Positions 9,471-17,273 of a stretch of DNA of 42,128 nucleotides are shown piece by piece. Source of the stretch: Anaerolineae bacterium (GTDB taxonomy: Bacteria; Chloroflexota; Anaerolineae; B4-G1; SLSP01); contig JAPKMR010000032.1 of assembly GCA_026645815.1 (NCBI GenBank), positions 1-42,128 of the forward strand, written 5' to 3'. Position 1 is the first letter of the stretch. Every line of letters begins with the position of its first letter. Both the position numbers and the translations under genes were made by a program. The notes beneath the pieces are model-generated. The model made no database searches. It was given only the letters and a program-made list of their open reading frames with translations, and was not told where the DNA came from.

Positions 9471-10626
9471 AAATCACATGAAAAAGCTTGAACTGGCCCC
9501 ACTGTTTGAACACCCGGTAGCTATGGGCTCCGCGCGTAACTGGTTCAGATTGTTATGGAGACATGGCGGGATAGCCCCCAAGTATCTGACGCGCGTCCTG
9601 TTTGTGACTTTGACAACACTGCTAACCAGTCCGGTGCGCGCCTATGAACGGGCGCACTATGGACGTGCCGTGAAAGACACTCAAATACACGGCGATCCCA
9701 TCTTCATCATAGGACACTGGCGCACAGGCACCACTCATCTGCACCTGCTGCTTTGCCAGGATCCACAATGGGGTTTCACACCCATGTTTCAAACACTGGC
9801 GCCGGGGTTCTTCCTAACGGGGCGAGGCTTGATCGAAAAGATTGTGGGTTTCTGGTTGGTGAAGGGACATCCCACACGTTTCATAGACAACATTCCGCTA
9901 CGCATCGCCGCGCCCCAAGAGGAAGAATTCGCCCTCGCCAATATGACACCCTATGCTTTCCTCCACGTCTTTTCATTTCCGCGCCGAGCGGCTGAGATCT
10001 TTGCGCGCACAACACTCTTCCAGGGAATCACTCCAGATGCATTGACCGAGTGGTCAACATGCTACCTGGAAATTCTGCGCAAGGCGACGCTGCACTCTGG
10101 GGGCAAACAGCTGATGCTCAAGAACTGCGCCCACACTGGCCGAATTCGCGCGCTACTGGAGCTCTTCCCCAACGCTAAATTCATCCACATGTGCCGTGAT
10201 CCCTATGACTTGTTCATGTCCACCAAAAATCTCTGGCAAGTGGTGCTGTCGAAATCCCAGCTGCAGACCATCACCCCGGGAGAAGTAGAGCGTTTGATCC
10301 TCCAATTCTACTCCCAGCTGATGCAACAGTATCTCGCCGATAGAGCGCTCATTCCCGCCGCGAATCTGGTTGAGGTTCGCTTCGAGGACCTGGAAAGAGA
10401 TCCGTTGGGTGAGACATGCCGCATCTATGAAGCCCTGCATTTGCCGGGCTACACCGAGGCAGAACCCCTGTTCCGAAGTTATCTGACCTCAATCACGGAT
10501 TATAAAAAGAATAAGTATCAGCTGACAGGCGATGTCATTGATCTGGTCAACCAGCACTGGGCGTTTGCTTTTGAAGAATGGGGATACCAACGCTGCGAAT
10601 CTAGCACTACGCTCGATCTACAATAG
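9457..10626 (+). CDS. PAPS-dependent sulfotransferase family protein
   Basis: A sulfotransferase of the Sulfotransfer_3 type, 389 residues. It should move a sulfuryl group from PAPS to a hydroxyl or amine of an acceptor. The 5'-phosphosulfate loop is FIIGHWRTGTTHLH (about 83-96, with R89 and the TGTT turn). The 3'-phosphate site is FIHMCRDPYDLFMS (about 241-254), with the conserved Arg and Ser. VEVRFEDLERDP (about 305-316) is the usual late motif. The start is either ATG 9457 (14-base overlap with the propeller gene) or ATG 9478; neither has a strong ribosome site. It lies between hpnA and hpnH and downstream of the PAPS-making Sat-CysC, so donor synthesis and use are encoded together. The acceptor is unknown; a hopanoid or its head group is the inference from context. 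Confidence 0.85.
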   Translation: MAHVENHMKKLELAPLFEHPVAMGSARNWFRLLWRHGGIAPKYLTRVLFVTLTTLLTSPVRAYERAHYGRAVKDTQIHGDPIFIIGHWRTGTTHLHLLLCQDPQWGFTPMFQTLAPGFFLTGRGLIEKIVGFWLVKGHPTRFIDNIPLRIAAPQEEEFALANMTPYAFLHVFSFPRRAAEIFARTTLFQGITPDALTEWSTCYLEILRKATLHSGGKQLMLKNCAHTGRIRALLELFPNAKFIHMCRDPYDLFMSTKNLWQVVLSKSQLQTITPGEVERLILQFYSQLMQQYLADRALIPAANLVEVRFEDLERDPLGETCRIYEALHLPGYTEAEPLFRSYLTSITDYKKNKYQLTGDVIDLVNQHWAFAFEEWGYQRCESSTTLDLQ

Positions 10627-10694
10627 ACGGCACGCAAGACAGCAGCACCATCACGGCAATTCGGCAAAATCCACGACTCAGAAAGGAGGTCTGT

Positions 10695-11693
10695 ATGGCT
10701 TTTTCCCGACAACTCCTGTGGTCCCTGGCAAAGTACGCGGTCAAGAACTACCACCAGGGACAATCGCGCTTCCCGTTTGTGCTCATGCTGGAGCCCACAC
10801 TATCCTGCAATCTAGCCTGCGCCGGCTGTGGGCGAATTCGCGAGCTAAAGGATAGCCCTCGCGCCAGCCTCACAGTGGAGGAGTGCCTGTCTGCCGTAGC
10901 TGAGGCAAACGCCCCCATCGTCAGTGTCACCGGAGGCGAACCGCTATTACACCCCGAAATCGGGTCCATCGTTGAAGGGATTCTGGCTACCAAACGCGGC
11001 ATCACCCTCTGCACCAATGGCCTGTTGCTAGAGGAATCACTGCACAAGTTTCACCCCAGTCCGTACCTGAGCTTCGTCGTCCATCTCGATGGTCTGGCCG
11101 AAACCCACGACCGCCTTACCGGGCGTAAGGGCATGTTTGATACCGCCATAGCAGCCATTCGCGCAGCCAAGAACCGCGGATTTCGCGTGATGGTCAATAC
11201 AACACTGTACAAAACGACGGATAGCGCGGAAATAGTGCAATTGCTGGAACTACTGGCTACAATTCCGATTGATGGCAGCATGATTGCGCCGGCTTTTGGC
11301 TTCGAAGCGGTTGATGCAGACCTGTTCCTCACTCGGGCAGAAGCCATAGCCGCCTTTGAGCCGATATATGAAATACGCCATCGCGTCCCCTTTGGCAACA
11401 CCCCACTGTATCTGGAATTCCTGGCGGGGAAACGGGAGTTGGCATGTCTTCCGTGGAGCACACCGACCCGAAACCCACGCGGGTGGAGACAGCCCTGCTA
11501 TCTTCTGGGGGATAATTATGTGCCATCGTTTAAGATGTTGATGGAAGAGACAAATTGGGATGCCTATGGTCCAGGAAAAGATCCACGCTGCGCCAATTGT
11601 ATGGTTCATAGCGGGCATGATGCGGCAGCAATGAATGAAGCTCTGAGCAGCCTGCCCAACCTGTGGCGGGTGTTGAAGTGGGCCTTCTTCTAG
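10695..11693 (+). CDS. hpnH: Adenosyl-hopene transferase (radical SAM, HpnH)
   Basis: A radical SAM enzyme of 332 residues that, by family knowledge, couples the 5'-deoxyadenosyl radical to the hopene double bond (diploptene) to give adenosylhopane, the first step of C35 hopanoid side-chain synthesis. The [4Fe-4S] cysteines are C38, C42 and C45 in SCNLACAGCG, and the SAM motif GGEP is at 80-83. The C-terminal part has the family's QPCYLLGDNYVPSFKMLM and a CANCMVHSGHD segment with more cysteines. The length matches HpnH. AAAGGAGG stands seven bases before ATG 10695. It is followed 46 bases later by hpnG, the enzyme of the next step. Confidence 0.93.
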   Translation: MAFSRQLLWSLAKYAVKNYHQGQSRFPFVLMLEPTLSCNLACAGCGRIRELKDSPRASLTVEECLSAVAEANAPIVSVTGGEPLLHPEIGSIVEGILATKRGITLCTNGLLLEESLHKFHPSPYLSFVVHLDGLAETHDRLTGRKGMFDTAIAAIRAAKNRGFRVMVNTTLYKTTDSAEIVQLLELLATIPIDGSMIAPAFGFEAVDADLFLTRAEAIAAFEPIYEIRHRVPFGNTPLYLEFLAGKRELACLPWSTPTRNPRGWRQPCYLLGDNYVPSFKMLMEETNWDAYGPGKDPRCANCMVHSGHDAAAMNEALSSLPNLWRVLKWAFF

Positions 11694-11739
11694 GCCCGGG
11701 ACCTTTTCCAGGCCCGATTGCGTCTGATAAGGAGCGGCG

Positions 11740-12498
11740 GTGATCATCCTGCTGACGGCACTGGCCCAGGAAGGAAGCGGGCTGCGGCGGCAGATGAAAC
11801 TGACACCCGTGCCGAGTGGACGGGCAGGCAAAGCCATTGCCTGCTCAGGCCGATATGGGCGCCAACCGGTGCTCCTGGCATGGACGGGGATGGGGCGCCA
11901 ATGCGCTGAAGCCGGCAGCGCCGCAATACTGGCACGTTATCAGGCTACCGCCGTAATCTCCATCGGCTTCTCCGGAGCATTGACGCAGCCGTTGACTGCC
12001 GGCACTCTGGTCTTAGCCACCGAATTGCAAAGGGTCACAAGCGCCGGTGATGGCAAGGTTCAAGGAGCAACACTTCAAGTTGACCAGAATCTGCTACAAA
12101 GAGCAAAAGAAGCGCTCAGCTCTGAGCCGCTGCACCTGATATCAGGACCTACGGTGACATCGCCAAAGCTCCTAAGCACCCCAGATGAGAAACTCGCCTT
12201 GGGCCAGCAAAGCGGCGCCATCGCTGTAGATATGGAAAGCTACTGGGTCGCCAGAGCTGCCTCAGAGCGAGGCCTCCCTTTTTTGGCATTGCGTGTCATC
12301 TCCGATGCGCAGGATGACCCACTGCCCCCTTTTCTCCAGAATCAGGACACGAGCGCCAGTCCCGGCACACGTCAAATAGCGCTTGCCTTGATTCAGAATC
12401 CGAGCAACCTACCAGCCTTATTCAGCCTAGCCAGGAATGCTGTTCGAGCGCGGCGCGCGCTCACCCGGGGTGTTGCCTGTATCGTGGCAGCCTTGTAG
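11740..12498 (+). CDS. hpnG: Hopanoid-associated nucleoside phosphorylase (HpnG)
   Basis: A protein of the purine nucleoside phosphorylase/MTA nucleosidase fold, 252 residues. Family members release adenine from adenosylhopane to give the ribose-bearing hopane that becomes bacteriohopanetetrol. The N-terminus (TALAQEGSGLRR), the glycine-rich ISIGFSGAL (about 73-81) and the acidic DMES motif (164-167), which binds ribose, are present. GTG 11740 is the start, preceded by AAGGAG at 5-bp spacing. It closes the hpn block, with 277 bases before the next gene. Squalene-hopene cyclase and squalene synthesis genes are not in the window. Confidence 0.88.
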   Translation: MIILLTALAQEGSGLRRQMKLTPVPSGRAGKAIACSGRYGRQPVLLAWTGMGRQCAEAGSAAILARYQATAVISIGFSGALTQPLTAGTLVLATELQRVTSAGDGKVQGATLQVDQNLLQRAKEALSSEPLHLISGPTVTSPKLLSTPDEKLALGQQSGAIAVDMESYWVARAASERGLPFLALRVISDAQDDPLPPFLQNQDTSASPGTRQIALALIQNPSNLPALFSLARNAVRARRALTRGVACIVAAL

Positions 12499-12661
12499 AT
12501 TTGCCGCACCTAGTTCCAGATTTGCGCCGGCAAATGAAAACCATGGTCTGTATTAAACGCGGTAACCGTTCAGGTTCCTATCGCAAAACGCAGAGGACGG
12601 ACCAGAGTCCATCAATGAGAGTGATTCTCGGGACGCCGAACAGCAACTACCCACGAGCAGT

Positions 12662-12689
12662 TTGAACTCTACTCAAACGACAGTATACT
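12662..12689 (+). promoter_or_regulatory. Candidate promoter of the TiaS-like / ECF operon
   Basis: TTGAAC (12662-12667), 16 bases, TATACT (12684-12689), 86 bases before the start codon at 12776. The -10 context CAGTATACT is shared with the promoter at 3377-3404. It could serve all tightly packed genes from 12776 to 17235 or beyond. Confidence 0.5.
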
Positions 12690-12775
12690 CACATGGGTAA
12701 ACTCGAACACCTAACGTATTCACGGTACGACTATACCGCACAGCACGACATATTCAATCCTACGAGGAATCAAGC

Positions 12776-13504
12776 ATGCTTTATATCGGTCTCGATGATA
12801 CGGACACCCTTGGAACTCCCGGCACAGGACAGCTAGCGCGGGGCATCGCCGCGATGCTGACAGAGAGCTACCCAATCTCCGGCGTGGTAAGACAACAACT
12901 GTTCTTCGACCCGCGTGTTCCCTTCACCAAAAACAACAGCAGCGCCTGCATCATGCTTGCCAACGGTTCAGAGACAGGTAGCCTGCAGACACAGGAGTCT
13001 GAGAGATATCTGATGCTTGCCATCGGCGAGAAGGTGCGCGCCTTCATGCAAGCGCACTTCCAGCCCGGCAGCGATCCAGGGTTGTGCGTGAGCACAATCG
13101 CACCACCGGTTTTCACGGCTTTCGGGCGGCGGGCACAACGCGAGCTGGTCACACAAATGGAAGCCCGCGCGCTGGCAGCCGAGTACGGCGTGCTGCTCGA
13201 GGGCTTGGGCGGCACTGAAGATGGCGTCATCGGCGCGCTGGCGGCAGTGGGGCTGGCAGCTTCAGGTGATGACGGACGCTACATCCTGGTGGGACGCAGT
13301 CGCGATTTGACCGGACTGCAACCCGTCGAAGCGCTGCTGGAAGCGGGCATCGCGATGGTGCAAACCGCCGAGGGCGTACCCGTCAGTGAGGGGTTGGTGC
13401 TCACCGACCGTCTACGCCCGGCACGCCGCCAGGGGCGACCGGTTGCAGTGGTCACCTGGAGTGGGGAGCACGGCGGCTGTTGGCTACCGTTGAAACTGGA
13501 CTAA
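12776..13504 (+). CDS. TiaS-like single-domain protein of unknown function
   Basis: 242 residues, beginning YIGLDDTDTLGTPGTGQLAR. This matches the start of the catalytic (TCKD) domain of tRNA-Ile2 agmatinylcytidine synthase TiaS (pattern IGxDDTDS). It also keeps FTKNNSSACIML (about 44-55) and GGTEDGVIGALAAVGLA (about 145-161). Full TiaS has about 400 residues with zinc-ribbon and OB-fold parts that are absent here, so this cannot be assumed to modify tRNA; bacteria use TilS instead. GAGGA precedes ATG 12776 by seven bases. It is 25 bases from the ECF ATPase and co-directional. A role as a kinase- or ligase-like enzyme acting on the imported compound is possible, but speculative. Confidence 0.7.
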   Translation: MLYIGLDDTDTLGTPGTGQLARGIAAMLTESYPISGVVRQQLFFDPRVPFTKNNSSACIMLANGSETGSLQTQESERYLMLAIGEKVRAFMQAHFQPGSDPGLCVSTIAPPVFTAFGRRAQRELVTQMEARALAAEYGVLLEGLGGTEDGVIGALAAVGLAASGDDGRYILVGRSRDLTGLQPVEALLEAGIAMVQTAEGVPVSEGLVLTDRLRPARRQGRPVAVVTWSGEHGGCWLPLKLD

Positions 13505-13529
13505 TCTACTTCCACGCAACAGGAACGGT

Positions 13530-14948
13530 TTGAAGAACGCGAATTCTGCCGCTATTCTTCGGGCTGAGGCGGTCGCTTACCGCTATGCCGGGAACGGACA
13601 CACCCTGCCGCCAGTCTCGCTCGAGGTGGCGGCAGGCACATGCCTGGCGATAAGCGGCGCCTCAGGTTGCGGCAAATCCACACTGGCGCGCTGCCTTACG
13701 GGCCTGATCCCACACCTTTACCGGGGCGAAATGAGCGGCGCTGTGTGGATCGAGGGCCTACACACCAGCACAACCCCCTTGTGGCAGCTCTGCGAACGCG
13801 CCGGCATGGTATTCCAAAACCCAGCAGCGCAATTGCTGGCAACGACAGTCGAAAACGAGCTCATCTTCGGGCTGGAGAACCTGGGCTTAGCGCGTGCTGA
13901 GATCGCGATACGGCTTGAGGACGCTCTGGCGCAGTTCGGGTTGGCGGCGCTGCGCAAGCGGGATCCGCGCAGCCTGTCTGGCGGCGAGCAACAGCGGTTG
14001 GCGCTCGCCAGCATGATGAGTCGCCGTCCGGCGGTACTGGTGCTTGATGAGCCGTTCTCGATGCTCGATGGCGATGCCGCTGCGGACCTGACCACCGCTC
14101 TGGCAGAATTGACGACGCAAGGGACAGCTATCGTGGCATGCGAGCATCGCCTGGAATGGCTGGAGTTGCTGCCGGGGTTGCGCGCGCTGCACCTGAGCTC
14201 ACCCCACATCCCACCGGAGACAACACGTGCCATGCCCCCACTAACGCGGAAGCGCACGCCCTTTACGCTCGAGGTGCTGGGGCTGAGTGTGCGGCGAGGT
14301 GATACGGAAGTGCTGCACAACCTCGATTTCCGCGCGCACGGCGGTGAGGTCGTGGCAATCGTTGGACGCAACGGCGCGGGTAAAACGACGTTGTTGCGAG
14401 CGCTGGCAGGCTTACAACGGGCGGAGGGCGAAATCTCAGTGGGGGGCGAGACTCCAGACCTGGGCATGGTTTTCCAGGATCCTGATGTGCAGCTCTTCAA
14501 CGCCTCAGTGCGGGAGGAGATTCTGTACCGGATTACCACGCCCGATAGAGAACACTACACCTGGTTGTTGGACGCGCTGGGTCTGGAGCGCTACGAAAGT
14601 ACACCACCGCTATTGCTTAGCGAAGGTGAGAAGAAGCGTCTGGCGCTTGCCACGGTGTTGATGCGGCAACCACGCGATGGGATACTGCTCGATGAACCGG
14701 CATTGGGGCAGGATGACGGACACAAAAGCCGCCTGCTGCGCCTGGCGCGGGCATTGGCAGATGCCGGACAACTGGTGATTCTCACCACGCACGACCTGGC
14801 GCTGGCGGCGCAGGCAGACCGGTTGCTGCTGTTAGCTGATGGGCACATCATTACGGAGGGGACACCGGCGGTGGTGCTAGAAGATATAGATGCCTGCCGC
14901 CGCGCGGGCATGCGCACACCAGAACGCAGGGTGGGTAGAGAGCAGTGA
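13530..14948 (+). CDS. ECF transporter ATPase with two fused ABC domains (EcfA-EcfA')
   Basis: The energising subunit of an energy-coupling-factor importer, 472 residues with two nucleotide-binding domains. Domain 1 (about 5-225) has Walker A GASGCGKST, signature LSGGEQQRLALA and Walker B VLVLDEP. Domain 2 (about 245-465) has Walker A GRNGAGKTT, signature LSEGEKKRLALA and Walker B GILLDEP. Both catalytic glutamates are present, so both sites should hydrolyse ATP. Most bacteria encode EcfA and EcfA' separately; fused forms occur in some ECF systems. The start is TTG 13530 with AGGA five bases before it. Its stop overlaps the T-component start by four bases (GTGA). Confidence 0.9.
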   Translation: MKNANSAAILRAEAVAYRYAGNGHTLPPVSLEVAAGTCLAISGASGCGKSTLARCLTGLIPHLYRGEMSGAVWIEGLHTSTTPLWQLCERAGMVFQNPAAQLLATTVENELIFGLENLGLARAEIAIRLEDALAQFGLAALRKRDPRSLSGGEQQRLALASMMSRRPAVLVLDEPFSMLDGDAAADLTTALAELTTQGTAIVACEHRLEWLELLPGLRALHLSSPHIPPETTRAMPPLTRKRTPFTLEVLGLSVRRGDTEVLHNLDFRAHGGEVVAIVGRNGAGKTTLLRALAGLQRAEGEISVGGETPDLGMVFQDPDVQLFNASVREEILYRITTPDREHYTWLLDALGLERYESTPPLLLSEGEKKRLALATVLMRQPRDGILLDEPALGQDDGHKSRLLRLARALADAGQLVILTTHDLALAAQADRLLLLADGHIITEGTPAVVLEDIDACRRAGMRTPERRVGREQ

Positions 14949-15694
14949 GTACAGAGCGCAAGCACCGCAGAAGGCGCGAACACCGGACGACACCCGCGCT
15001 CGTGGAGAGCTCGCCCCTGCGCCGCGCCGACCCACGTGTGAAGCTGGCGCTTAGCCTGGGGCTTTCACTGGCGGTGATGCTGCCGCTGGCGCAAGTGGCA
15101 ACGGCGCTGACTCTTTACGCGCTGTTGTTGCTGTGGGCGCGCCTGCTGCCCCTGGCAGCGCGGCAGGTCTGGCGGCTCAAGTGGGTGCTGTTGGTGCTCT
15201 TTGCAGTGGACTGGCTTTTTGTGTCACTGGAGCTCGCCACAATCGTCAGCCTGCGGATTATCATGCTGACGGGGACATTCACACTGCTGGTGGCGACGAC
15301 CACGCCGGATGAGCTGCGGTTGGCATTCGAATGGCTGCACTTCCCGTATCGCTACGCCTTCAGCCTGAGCCTGGCTTTCCAGAGTCTCAACCTGCTGGAG
15401 CAGGAGTGGCAGGCAATTCTGGAAGCGCAGCGAGCGCGTGGAGCGTGGGCTTCCCCGCGGAACTGGCGCGCGCTCTGGCAGGGGCTCCATAATCTCACGG
15501 CGCTGACGGTCCCCGCGATTGTCCTGACGACGCGACGCGCCTGGGCGCTCACAGAAGCGGCATATGCGCGTGGCTTCGATTCGCCGCGGCGGCAGGCTTA
15601 CCGGCAATTGCAGCTGGCAGGGCTGGATTGGCTATTGCTCGGCGGCGCAGTGCTGGTTGCTGGCGCTCTGCTGGCGTGGCGGTTGGGGATGTAA
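14945..15694 (+). CDS. ecfT: ECF transporter T component (EcfT/CbiQ family)
   Basis: The transmembrane coupling subunit, 249 residues. It has a basic N-terminal tail, then membrane segments around 30-100 and 225-248. Two coupling helices carry the conserved ARG triplets that dock into the ATPase: EAQRARGAW (about 158-166) and TEAAYARGFD (about 200-209). RADPRVKLALSL near residue 28 is the usual family opening. The start is a GTG overlapping the previous stop, so translation is coupled to the ATPase. Confidence 0.88.
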   Translation: MSTERKHRRRREHRTTPALVESSPLRRADPRVKLALSLGLSLAVMLPLAQVATALTLYALLLLWARLLPLAARQVWRLKWVLLVLFAVDWLFVSLELATIVSLRIIMLTGTFTLLVATTTPDELRLAFEWLHFPYRYAFSLSLAFQSLNLLEQEWQAILEAQRARGAWASPRNWRALWQGLHNLTALTVPAIVLTTRRAWALTEAAYARGFDSPRRQAYRQLQLAGLDWLLLGGAVLVAGALLAWRLGM

Positions 15695-15768
15695 GGTGAA
15701 GCCGAGGATTCCATACACAACGTGTGGTCAAGCCAGGTTGCCGGTCATTTCATGCTTTAGGAGGAGAT

Positions 15769-16251
15769 ATGTCATCGAAGGCCCGAGTCATTGTGGCTCT
15801 CGGAGTGCTGGTTTTCATTGTCGCCGCGGTATTAGGAATCGAGGCGCTGCGCAGGCATCAGAGCGCCACGCCGGATTTGCCGCCTGGCAGCATTCCCATC
15901 ACGCTCAATGGGGAAGTTATCGCCGCATTCACGCCCGCAGACCTGGAGCAGCTACAGCAGGTGAGTTTTGTGGATGCCGAAGAAGGCAAAACGCAGGAAG
16001 GTTGGTTGCTGCGCGATGTGCTGCACCTCACTGTGGAGGACATGGCATGGACCCCGCAGACGCAGGTCACCGTGGTCAGCAACAGCAAATCGGTGCAGCT
16101 CACCTGGGCTGAGATAGACGATCCCGCCAACTGGGTGATGTTCGACCTGGCAGGGCGGGGCACGCTGAAGCTGGTCTCAGTTTTGGAGCGGCTGAACACC
16201 CGCGATGAGTGGGTGCAAGATGTAACCAGCTTGGTGGTCGAGCAACCATGA
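15769..16251 (+). CDS. Anchored protein resembling a molybdopterin-oxidoreductase domain, ECF accessory
   Basis: 160 residues: one N-terminal membrane segment (about 6-24), then an outer domain whose pattern (LNGEVIAAFTPADLEQLQQV, GWLLRDVLHL, VTVVSNSKSVQLTWAEI, then WVQDVTSLVV at the end) follows the SUOX-like oxidoreductase molybdopterin-binding fold in short form. The cofactor-binding cysteine of that family is not present, so an enzymatic role is unlikely; a binding or receptor role is more plausible. AGGAGGA precedes ATG 15769. It lies between the T and S components, overlapping the S component by ATGA, so it is built into the transporter operon and may present the substrate to the S component. 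The fold assignment is by pattern only. Confidence 0.6.
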   Translation: MSSKARVIVALGVLVFIVAAVLGIEALRRHQSATPDLPPGSIPITLNGEVIAAFTPADLEQLQQVSFVDAEEGKTQEGWLLRDVLHLTVEDMAWTPQTQVTVVSNSKSVQLTWAEIDDPANWVMFDLAGRGTLKLVSVLERLNTRDEWVQDVTSLVVEQP

Positions 16252-16793
16252 ACGAGCGGTATTTTTCCACATTTCAGTTGATCATGCTGGCGCTGTTCTC
16301 AGCGCTGGTGGTGGTGGCAAAGGTGGCACTGCGACTGCCGCTTCAGATGTCGGGGCATTCAGGCATCTTCTGGATGGCAATTATTATTGTGGCGGCAGGG
16401 GTGGTGCCCAAACGTGGGGCAGCAACACTGGTCGGGCTGACCTCAGGTATTCTTTCGGCATTCCTGGGGTTAGGCGATTTCGGAGCGCTCAACACATTGC
16501 TTTCCTATACCGCCGTGGGTTTGGGTACCGATCTGGCATTGCTGCTGCTGCGCGATCCCACGCAACCGGTGATGGCGATGCTGGCAGCGGTCTTCGGGCA
16601 TGTGAGCAAATTCCTGGTCAAGTGGGGCATGGGCGTGCTCACGGGGGCGCCGGTCGGTTTTGTGGCGCTGGGATTGGCGCGCGCCCTGCTGAACTATGTC
16701 ATCTTCGGGGCACTAGGCGGGTTATTGGGATGCCTGACCCTGGCAGCGCTGCGGAAGGCAGGATTCTTCACGTATATTGGGGAGAAGCGATAG
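16248..16793 (+). CDS. ECF transporter S component (substrate-binding membrane subunit)
   Basis: 181 residues with about five to six membrane segments, a typical size for an EcfS protein. The N-terminal part (MLALFSALVVVAKVALRLPL) and the glycine-rich segments around 60-90 (GLTSGILSAFLGLGDFGAL) are characteristic. It should capture a small molecule such as a vitamin, precursor or metal, which the ATPase/T module then moves inward. The first two bases of its stop region are one base from the start of the NADAR gene. The substrate family was not recognised; no riboswitch leader is visible to hint at a vitamin. Confidence 0.8.
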   Translation: MNERYFSTFQLIMLALFSALVVVAKVALRLPLQMSGHSGIFWMAIIIVAAGVVPKRGAATLVGLTSGILSAFLGLGDFGALNTLLSYTAVGLGTDLALLLLRDPTQPVMAMLAAVFGHVSKFLVKWGMGVLTGAPVGFVALGLARALLNYVIFGALGGLLGCLTLAALRKAGFFTYIGEKR

Positions 16794-16794
16794 G

Positions 16795-17235
16795 ATGAAA
16801 ACCATTAGCTTTTACCACATCCATGAACCCTACGGCTGGATGTCCAACTTCGCGCAGTATCCTATCGAAGTGGACGGCAAAATCTGGCCCACCAGCGAGC
16901 ATTATTTCCAGGCGAGTAAATTTCCCGGCTCAGACTACTCAGAAGCTATTCGCCAACAGCCCTCACCAAGGTCTGCCGCGAAGATGGGGAGAAGTTACGA
17001 GCACCCCCTCCGCGCCGATTGGGAGGAGGTCAAAGACTCCGTCATGCGCAAGGCGGTGCTGGCGAAGTTCACCCAGCATCCGGAGTTGCGCGCCTGGCTG
17101 CTGGATACAGGCGATGCGGTCCTGGTGGAACACACCACCAAGGATAGCTATTGGGCAGACAACGGCGATGGCAGCGGCAAAAACCGCCTGGGCGTGATTC
17201 TGATGGAGGTACGCGCGCAGTTGCGCAATACCTGA
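16795..17235 (+). CDS. NADAR family protein (YbiA-like)
   Basis: 146 residues spanning one complete NADAR domain. Family marks are GWMSNFAQYPIEVDGKIWPT, SEHYFQASKF (E35 in the conserved SEHYFQ), and the C-terminal YWADNGDGSGKNRLG, which corresponds to the WGxGxDGxGxNxLG motif. Family members are N-glycosidases acting on ribosylated riboflavin precursors (YbiA), and some reverse ADP-ribosylation of guanine bases laid down by DarT-type toxins. No DarT is nearby. ATG 16795 begins one base after the S-component stop, so it is likely co-transcribed with the ECF genes. That linkage could reflect a metabolite-repair role rather than defence. Confidence 0.88.
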   Translation: MKTISFYHIHEPYGWMSNFAQYPIEVDGKIWPTSEHYFQASKFPGSDYSEAIRQQPSPRSAAKMGRSYEHPLRADWEEVKDSVMRKAVLAKFTQHPELRAWLLDTGDAVLVEHTTKDSYWADNGDGSGKNRLGVILMEVRAQLRNT

Positions 17236-17273
17236 GTCTGCTGAGAATCCCAGAAGGTAATCAGGAGTCATTC

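Noticed and set aside
13718..14539. A 273-residue open frame on the minus strand, rich in Ser and Arg
   Set aside because: It is a shadow of the ECF ATPase, whose Walker and signature motifs are intact on the plus strand.
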